Shown here: positions 57,261-64,000 of the stretch, in pieces
How the letters are laid out: each line of letters opens with the position of its first letter
Position numbering within the stretch: the stretch's first letter is position 1
Assembly: GCA_026874595.1 (NCBI GenBank)
Contig: CM049306.1
Span: 98,075,642-98,139,641, forward strand
Direction: 5' to 3'
Length of the DNA stretch: 64,000 bases
Source of the DNA: Sipunculus nudus
Taxonomy: Eukaryota; Annelida; Sipuncula; Golfingiida; Sipunculidae
The notes under the pieces: generated by a model
Told to the model about the DNA's origin: nothing
Seen by the model: only the letters and a program-made list of their open reading frames with translations
Database searches by the model: none
Position numbers and translations under genes: made by a program

Positions 57261-57592
57261 TATACCGGTTATATAAGGCCCAAGGTGAAAACCTGGATAA
57301 CGACCACCCATGTTTGGCGACCAGCTCAAATAACGACCACCTTTTTACAGTCTCGATTTCTCTTTTGTTCTTTAGGCATAGCTATACATGACCTCGCTTG
57401 GACGAACACCTCGAAAATGCGATCATTTTATAAAGGTCCCATTGGTGGTCGTAATTTTAAGGGTTCACTGCATATAGGCCTATTAGGCCTGTTTGTGTTT
57501 GTTTCTGAAAGAGAGGTCCTGTTACAGATTTACATGCAGAGGTGGTCGCTATCCGGGTTTTCACTTTCTATACCCGGTATTATAGCGGTATA
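57261..57592. mobile_element. MITE with about 45-bp imperfect inverted ends
   Basis: The left end has TATACCGGTTATATAAGGC, then GTGAAAACCTGGATAACGAC and CACC. Read on the minus strand, the right end has TATACCGCTATAATACCGGG, then GTGAAAACCCGGATAGCGAC and CACC. The element is about 0.33 kb with no coding capacity. The 164-codon open frame across it is a product of the element, not a gene. It lies just upstream of the claudin-like gene's start, within 0.7-1 kb. Confidence 0.8.
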
Positions 57593-57599
57593 TAAAGGG

Positions 57600-60500
57600 A
57601 CGGCCCGAGTTCCTGTCGGTTATTGATATCGGTGTCTGTAAAAGAGGGGTTCCCGTCACCACAGGTTTACCTTTATGCATATGTTAATGTGCGTGTGTGT
57701 GACACGCTAGTTCTGGCTAGCTCGTTACATTTATTAACATTGTTAAATAGATCTTGAAATGATCATTGTTTTCCGTCTGAAACGAGCTGGCCTAATATGT
57801 TGCGATCGTAAAGAACATCCGGCCGGAGTTGAAAGCAGACGTTAAGTGTCTACCAACACTACCTTTTTGATTATTTATGTCTCTTTAACCCTGCCACCTT
57901 ACCTTTATCTATGTTCACTATGCATGTAGTTTATTGACAATTGTAACAGCCGTTTTCTTATTAAGAGGTGTATGTATACAGATTAGATAAGCAGTAGCAC
58001 ATAATACAATAGATCTTTCGGATCGAAATTTATCTTTTAGAAGAAAATAGCTCTATATATTATCAAAAGTTCATTTTTTAAAATTTAAACTGTCTTGTTC
58101 TGTTAATATATGTATGTTATATATATATTTGGTATCTATAGGTCTTAAGTTTATAAGCAGTATATGAATAGCCTACCACATCTTAGCCTTATTTTTCCAC
58201 ATTTGTAAAAATAAAATAAAGTATAAAGTATAATTCTCATATGAAGTTCATCATAGAAAAGTTTTCTTTATCGGCACTACATTGGACAGAAGTGGTACTT
58301 GATTTATACTTTGACCGGACAGGCTGCAGCCCATAGGCTTCGGCTCCCTTTGATAAAAAATAATAAAAAAGAATTGTATTTCTTATTTTTTTTCCCAGGT
58401 GCATGTCCAAGTTATGATGTGCGGCTCGATGAGGAACAACTATAAACAAACAATCAAGGTCCTGTATTAATCATGAATATCTTCATTATTAACATCTTTT
58501 TCATTTATGTTTGTAACTTGACAAACATGCAATCTTTGAATAAACGATAATTAGTTTTATATAGTTCTACTTCGATCTATAAGAAAAAATAAAAAGAACG
58601 AGATTTTGATTTTCACCTCTGCATGGTCTGATACTTTTAAATTTGGGCCTAAGGTCTCTTTGTTCATGCAAGGACTGCAGCTTCATTCCAGCACTGTGAA
58701 GAAGAAGCGATAACATTAATATTGCCACGAACAAACGTTTACTCAGGCGCCCGTTTACTGTTTCAAGGAATAATAAGTAGAAATATCCTGTGTCAGCCAG
58801 GTGGCGCTGGTATGCAATTGTGGTATTACCGGTATAAGATGATAAAGAATAATAAATAATGACAATTACTGTGATGTTCAATTAAAGGATCTTTTCCGCT
58901 CGTTATCTTTATGCATCGATTCCATTTTTTTTATAAGTTTAGTGTTTTATATTTAATTTCCGAAGAAATCCATTTAAATTAATGAAAACCACGTGGTTTT
59001 TAAGAGTCTGCCATACGTTGACTACTGCCGTTTGTGACTTTTTCACGTGTCACAAACAAGTTATGACATATAAGGATTCATGTTTTTTTAATTATTATTT
59101 AGTTAGTGTTTCTCTAGTAGAAAGGCTATCGATGCATGATAAACAATTATACGAAGTATAAGTAGGAAATCATTCTGGAGTAGAATCTACAGTGCCCCTG
59201 CAGCCGCCAGCCGGCGACATTCCCGGAGCACATAATGTGGGTGCTTATAGACTCTTCGGGTTAGAGGTTACTGAACCAGCTGAGGTAACATATTCAGTGC
59301 TTGCGCGCAGTACAAAGGTCGGAGGTCACAGTTGCAGTGAGCGAAGAAACCGTTTGTATTTACACCTGTCAGAGACATTCGTTCTTAATTATAAATTACA
59401 GACGGGGTTCACAGACAGAGAACGTTCCTGTGTCCGTACTTTATGGACTGCATGTGTTTCCAGAGCTATATCTTAGTATACTTAGGACACAACTAATTTT
59501 CAGAACTCGTTCTGGTGACTCTTTATTACACTGGGTTATATTTTTGTGATTAAGGTTTCCTGTGCCCAGTCTGAAAATTTGTTAGCACCTTTTTAAATAT
59601 TTTAAATAAAACTCGTCATTGTTCAAATCTCTAACTTCGGCGTTTTCTAGTAAGTTGAATGAACGTGTGATAGCCAAGAACTCATCAGTACATGTTGGCT
59701 TGATAATTAAAAAAAAAACTTGGATGCCACACAAAGCGGTGAAACCAGATTCCTATAACATAATATTACTAAATAAATATGATTTAAATGAAACTGATGA
59801 ATTTTGATGTTTTGAGTGAACTGATGTTTTGAAGAAGCTAATATTTTTTCCCTAGGTCCTTTTTAATGAAGTAATGTTAAAATTGCATTCAACTTAAAAA
59901 TAATATAGAAAGGTGCAACTGATTCAGAGGGTCCATGGTAATGTTATGGCACATACACAGGGGGAGAAAAGGATACATGAGTGTAACGGTCACGATAGTT
60001 AGATGTGTTTTCATGCATAACGCATGTGGTTCTATTCTTTACGGTAACTCGGTGAGGCTTATTTACCTCCCGGCACTAGAGAACTGTTTCCCGTTTGATT
60101 CATGGCGGTTTGCTGTGTCGTTTTCGATGTTATCATTTCGTCATGGAATTCGTCGTGTTTAAAGCCCCAAGCCGACGTGGCGCACATGGTAAGAGTAAAT
60201 TATAGCATTGTTGCATCGGTAGATCTTGTTATTACGGGCTGTCATTCAGGATCAGTTGTATGCCAGTGGACGTTAAAGGCTAAATATATATTGCGTCATC
60301 ACAGTTCTCAGCGGCATTTAGCAGTTTCGTGAATCTGTATTTAGGGTAGTAAGCCCAGGGTACTGCAATTGACTTTAATGGTAAATGTTGTTACATTTGA
60401 GAACGTAAATTCGGCTCGCATAACGATGAGACGTGATGTTTATGCCTGAGAGTTTATTCTCCATGTATAATCCGCCGGATGTTTTTACCCATGTATAATT

Positions 60501-61370
60501 CATGTCTAGGCTATGTCTGAGTGTAAACAAAGGCAGTATCTGACGTCATGATGGTTGCATATAATTAACGTATCACTGAAGAATGTTAATGTATTACTGG
60601 TTACAAGTACATTCAGAATATCTGCGGGTCTATTTATGACAAGTTTAAGTTCTTGATCAGGGTAATACTTATCTAGGTATTTGTTACAGTTATGTGCAGA
60701 TTTCTTGATCATTCTCAGTATGTTATATTAGATGTAAATTAGATTTAACTGTTTTCATATACAGTATTTCCCCTCTACATATATTCTTATGCCACACTGA
60801 AGGATTTCTTTGAAGTAAATGAATAATAGACCTGTATTTTCCAGAGGAGTAAACTTTAAACTGATTTATGTCATTTAGTCTATAGTATACACGTGAACTT
60901 GTTTCAAATGTTTATATGTGTGAAGTAAAAGGAGAAATTCTTAATAATATCTCCATTGTTTCAGTTATCACGTAGCTGAGGTCATTCAAACAGCTGATGT
61001 AGTCGATGTAAAAGCTGATGTATCGGAAGGATGATTAAAGCTTCAGTGGAGACATCTGCGTATTTATTGTTTATTGTTGCAAAGGGGTTATAGTGATAAC
61101 ATTATCGCCGGTGCAAGTGACATTATCTTCGTGAATGAGCACCTAAGTTGACGGACTGATAATTGAAGTCTAATAACTCGTCTTAATTAGCATGAGCATT
61201 CAGTTCATGTATACAACCTTCGCATAGACACTTGTTAGTGACTTATATACATTGATGTGGGAGAAGGCCACCAGATGTCGCTCATCAGATGTTGTTTTAG
61301 TCAATATTTGAGGTTATATCTTGTGCAGTGCATTATCATCTTCAGTGTTAACCATATTTATGAACTGAAC
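57600..61370. other. No gene recognised; would include any 5' LTR and leader of the retroelement
   Basis: The retroelement's 5' LTR and primer-binding site should lie here if the element is full-length, but with its 3' end outside the window no LTR pair can be compared. I find no convincing primer-binding site. No repeat family of the window is present. Confidence 0.4.
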
Positions 61371-63170
61371 ATGTCAGCTCGAGGTACTGATATGGATAAA
61401 GAGGTACAGTTGTCACAGTCACAAACTGTCTCGAATCCTGAAACTGATGTTCGTCGAGGTTCACGTGACAGAAAGTTAACAGAAAAAGCGAAACAGAATC
61501 TTGAAGATGAGATTTCAGGCATGACGACTAAGTTGAATAATGCATACGATAGGTGGCGGCAGTGCGCTTCAAGGATTGGCAAAACTTTGTTAACTCTACG
61601 ATCATTGCATGAACTTAATGAACTTAGTTCAGATTTGAATAAACGCTCTGAAGATGTTGTGAACATCTACAACAGTGTCAAGAAACTTTGTACTCCGTCG
61701 AAAGACCTTGTAGCAAAGGTTGATAATTGTGTTGCCATTACGAATGATCTAAAGGAGAGGCTTCTTGTATTAAGATTAGAACAGCCAGAAGATTTTGATG
61801 TTGACAGAGAAAAGGCCCTTACAAGAGGCATGAAAGGGGCACATCCTTCTGTGTTTGGTGAAAGTACTATTGCATCATATGCCAAATCTACGAGGTCTGG
61901 TGAGTCGCTGAACTCCCTGAAAGCGAAGGCCGATGCAGAATTGGCTGAGAAATTAGAAAGAGAGAGAGCCTTAAAGGAAGAGCAGACACAGAAAACAAAG
62001 TTGCTTGACATGCAGTTGAAAATGGAAAAGGAGCGAATGAAGCTAGAAATGCTTCAAGCAAGCACAGAGGTAAAGGCAGCCAAGGCAAAGTCAAAGGTTT
62101 ATGAAGAAGTGGCTTCTGTGTATGAGACTGAATCACTTGTCTTAGGCCCTCAGCAGGGTCCTAGTGCATTGAATCCTTTGGCGGCAAGTTTTGAACCAAA
62201 GTCTGCTGGGAACGATGTTGCTGTCCTTGCAAAATTACTAAACGAATCTATTATGGCGAATAGACTACCACCGCCAAAACCATCAGTGTTCACAGGAGAC
62301 CCTCTCAAGTATACTGAGTGGAAACTGACATTTTCAACCTTGGTAGAAGGTTAAGGCCTTAGTTCCAGTGAACGGTTGTATTATTTAAAGGAATATTTGG
62401 CTGGCCAAGCAAAGCGAGCGGTGGAAGGCTATTTCTACAGAGATACAGAAAGCGCGTACCAGGATGCGTGGCGAGTGCTTGACGAAAGATACGGGGATCC
62501 GTTCCTTGTGAAACAGGCATTCCGTGATAAAATAGCAAGATGGCCTAAGATAGGACCTAAAGATGTTTACCAATTGAGGGACTTCTGTGATTTTCTCATG
62601 TCAACTGCAAGTGCAATTCCCAGTGTACCAGGCCTGGAGATTCTAAATGATTGTGAAGAAAACCGTAAAATTCTTGAGAAATTACCAGAATGGGTTGTCA
62701 GAAAATGGAATCGAGTTGTTGTTGATGAACTGAAAGATACAGCATTGTATCCCAGCTTCCAGTCCTTTTTGGACTTTCTGACAGGTGAAACACGTGTTGC
62801 ATGTAACCCAATATGTTCGCCTTTTCTCATGAAGTCAGAAAATAAAGACAGGTTTCCATCACGGAAACATGCAGTAGCAGGTAACACGGTAGTGGAAGGT
62901 TCCGGAACTAAAGGTAGTGCACAATCATCGCAAGCTACACGTTTTATACAACCACCACCTGGTCATCAGCAGTTTCGTAAGGAGTCACCAGCACAAAGCC
63001 AGCAAAGTTCATATCGGCAGCCTAGTTCTGAGCTAGTGAAACCTAAAGATCCATGTATATTCTGCCAAGACTGTAATCACACAATCGCAGCCTGCCATAG
63101 GTTTGCCAAGAAGGACATGTCAGAGAAAAGAGAATTTGTATTCACAAATCGTTGTGTTTTGGATGCCTAA
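61371..63170 (+). pseudogene. Gag of the BEL/Pao-type element, with premature stop
   Basis: The chosen start is the ATG at 61371; the frame upstream of it is open back to about 61242 but has no better start and is hydrophobic. A long charged coiled-coil stretch lies at about 61930-62140 (heptad-like E/K/L/M pattern). The DUF1759 Gag signature begins at about 62275 (PSVFTGDP, YTEWK). A TAA at 62352-62354 interrupts the frame in the middle of this domain; the same frame then stays open to the TAA at 63168. A first zinc knuckle CX2CX4HX4C is encoded at about 63055-63098. The frame is lost just after, near 63148, where the second knuckle is read in another frame. Gag packages the element's RNA in cytoplasmic particles. 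No restored version is given. Confidence 0.88.
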
Positions 63171-64000
63171 AACGAGGCCATTTCTCTTGTGATTGTCGTC
63201 GACGCCACACATGTAAAACTTGCAAAAGGCGTCACCCTACCTGTCTCCATGAAGATAAGCAGGGTGAATTTAAAGAGATAAGTGAGATCAAACCTGATGA
63301 CACTCAACCTGTAACAGAAGCTTCCTCACACCATATCAGAAGTCACCTGATTACGTCAAGCATAGTTCCTGTATGGCTATCAAGTGTTCAAAACCCAAAC
63401 AAAGAATATCTTACCTATGCTTTACTAGACACCCAAAGTGACACTTCCTTCGTTTTAACAGACCTAGTAAAGGAGTGGTGTAAGACTGCTCGTGACGTAA
63501 AATTAAAAATAAGTACTCTCACTTCTTCTGGCACACCAACGGATTGCAAGCAGTTCACCGGATTGCAGGTTAGGGGAATGTATTGTGATAAACAGATATC
63601 CTTACCAGTAGTTTATTCGCGCGATTTTATACCGGTCGAGAGATCGCACATACCTACCTATGAGACTGCTCTGCAGTGGCCTCATTTAGAACATATTGCC
63701 AGCGAAATACCGCCATTGCAGACTTGTGATGTTGGACTTCTTATAGGGTATGATTGTCCGCTGGCATTAACACCACGTGAAGTTATAAGTGGCAATGAAT
63801 CTGAACCATTCGCACAACGAACAGACTTGGGTTGGAGTGTAATTAGCCTGTCAAATCCATGCCTTGATCGAAATTCTGGTCTAAACTTCAGAACTTCTGT
63901 GAGAGAGGTTCCTTTAGTATCTCCACGTGATGTGATCAAAGCACTTGAGCACGACTTTTCGGAAGACACATATAGCGCAGATAAAAGAGTCTCTCAGCAA
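63152..64000 (+). CDS. Second zinc knuckle and aspartyl protease region of the BEL/Pao-type element, partial
   Basis: This frame (one base back from Gag) is open from about 63152 to the right edge with no stop. It begins with a second CX2CX4HX4C knuckle, then a C/H-rich segment. The protease active site follows as LLDTQSDTSF near 63422-63451; DTQS in place of the retroviral DTG is a variant I believe common in this lineage. The region ends in sequence with TDLGWS near 63823, typical of the start of the pol core. The ORF is cut by the window edge, so the reverse transcriptase is not visible. Confidence 0.85.
   Translation, partial: MCFGCLKRGHFSCDCRRRHTCKTCKRRHPTCLHEDKQGEFKEISEIKPDDTQPVTEASSHHIRSHLITSSIVPVWLSSVQNPNKEYLTYALLDTQSDTSFVLTDLVKEWCKTARDVKLKISTLTSSGTPTDCKQFTGLQVRGMYCDKQISLPVVYSRDFIPVERSHIPTYETALQWPHLEHIASEIPPLQTCDVGLLIGYDCPLALTPREVISGNESEPFAQRTDLGWSVISLSNPCLDRNSGLNFRTSVREVPLVSPRDVIKALEHDFSEDTYSADKRVSQQ

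Larger units (their letters stand above)
61371..64000 (+). mobile_element. BEL/Pao-type LTR retroelement, Gag and protease part; continues off right edge
   Basis: The domain order is coiled-coil Gag N terminus, DUF1759-type Gag, CCHC zinc knuckles, then the DUF1758-type aspartyl protease. This order is characteristic of BEL/Pao elements. Reverse transcriptase, RNase H and integrase would follow to the right of the window. It carries one in-frame stop and one frameshift, so this copy is defective as read. It is next to, and opposite in orientation to, the claudin-like gene. Confidence 0.9.

Noticed and set aside
57132-57626. 164-codon plus-strand open frame
   Set aside because: It spans a MITE from end to end, which explains the open frame; it has no start context or known domain.
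61257-61370. N-terminal extension of Gag to 61257
   Set aside because: The first codon there is GTG; the first in-frame ATG is at 61275 and gives a hydrophobic leader atypical for Gag. The ATG at 61371 is preferred.

Overview
This window is nuclear DNA from an animal. It is AT-rich, dominated by introns, and full of nested transposable elements and diverged tandem repeats. Exons have ordinary GT-AG borders. The two host genes, the BEL/Pao-type retroelement, the (GGAC)n-bearing repeats and the very common TGACCTTTGACC-type repeats together suggest a marine invertebrate, either a lophotrochozoan or an invertebrate deuterostome. I cannot name the species from the sequence.

Host genes. (1) Minus strand, about 31.3 kb down to position 1 and beyond: the 5' end of HUWE1, the giant HECT E3 ubiquitin ligase. 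A probable non-coding first exon ends at 31145. Coding exons lie at 28552-28508, 17818-17720, 2105-1986 and 1382-1222. They join in phase into the N-terminal 141 residues plus two bases of the next codon; the rest of this roughly 4,000-residue protein lies off the left edge. (2) Minus strand, 56635 down to 42720: a complete three-exon gene for a 217-residue four-transmembrane protein of the PMP22/EMP/claudin family. (3) Plus strand, 61371 to the right edge: the Gag and protease part of a BEL/Pao-type LTR retroelement, damaged by one in-frame stop and one frameshift.

Layout. 1-31 kb: HUWE1 introns, packed with repeats. They include MITE-like elements, a 26-bp minisatellite, long modular elements with a shared head motif and a hairpin tail (possibly Helentron-like), and a 5.2-kb terminal-inverted-repeat element that holds a tRNA-derived SINE and one of the long modular elements. 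A 2.3-kb pogo-like transposon relic and a 360-bp satellite also lie here. 31-42.7 kb: intergenic, few recognisable features, one recent 332-bp tandem duplication, and (AT)n tracts. 42.7-56.6 kb: claudin-like gene, whose introns hold a 145-bp tandem array, another modular element, and a 4.4-kb long-inverted-repeat element split by a 2.4-kb modular element. 56.6-61.4 kb: a MITE and otherwise unrecognised sequence, then the BEL/Pao-type element.

Most notable points. The modular repeat family shares a conserved head, a (GGAC)n tract and a terminal hairpin; one insertion into one arm of an inverted repeat can be compared with the intact other arm and shows no clear target-site duplication. Different repeat families carry perfect or near-perfect nuclear-receptor sites: palindromic AGGTCAnnnTGACCT and direct-repeat TGACCT pairs. 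The octamer TAGGCCTA is strongly over-represented. All functional readings of these repeats are inference.
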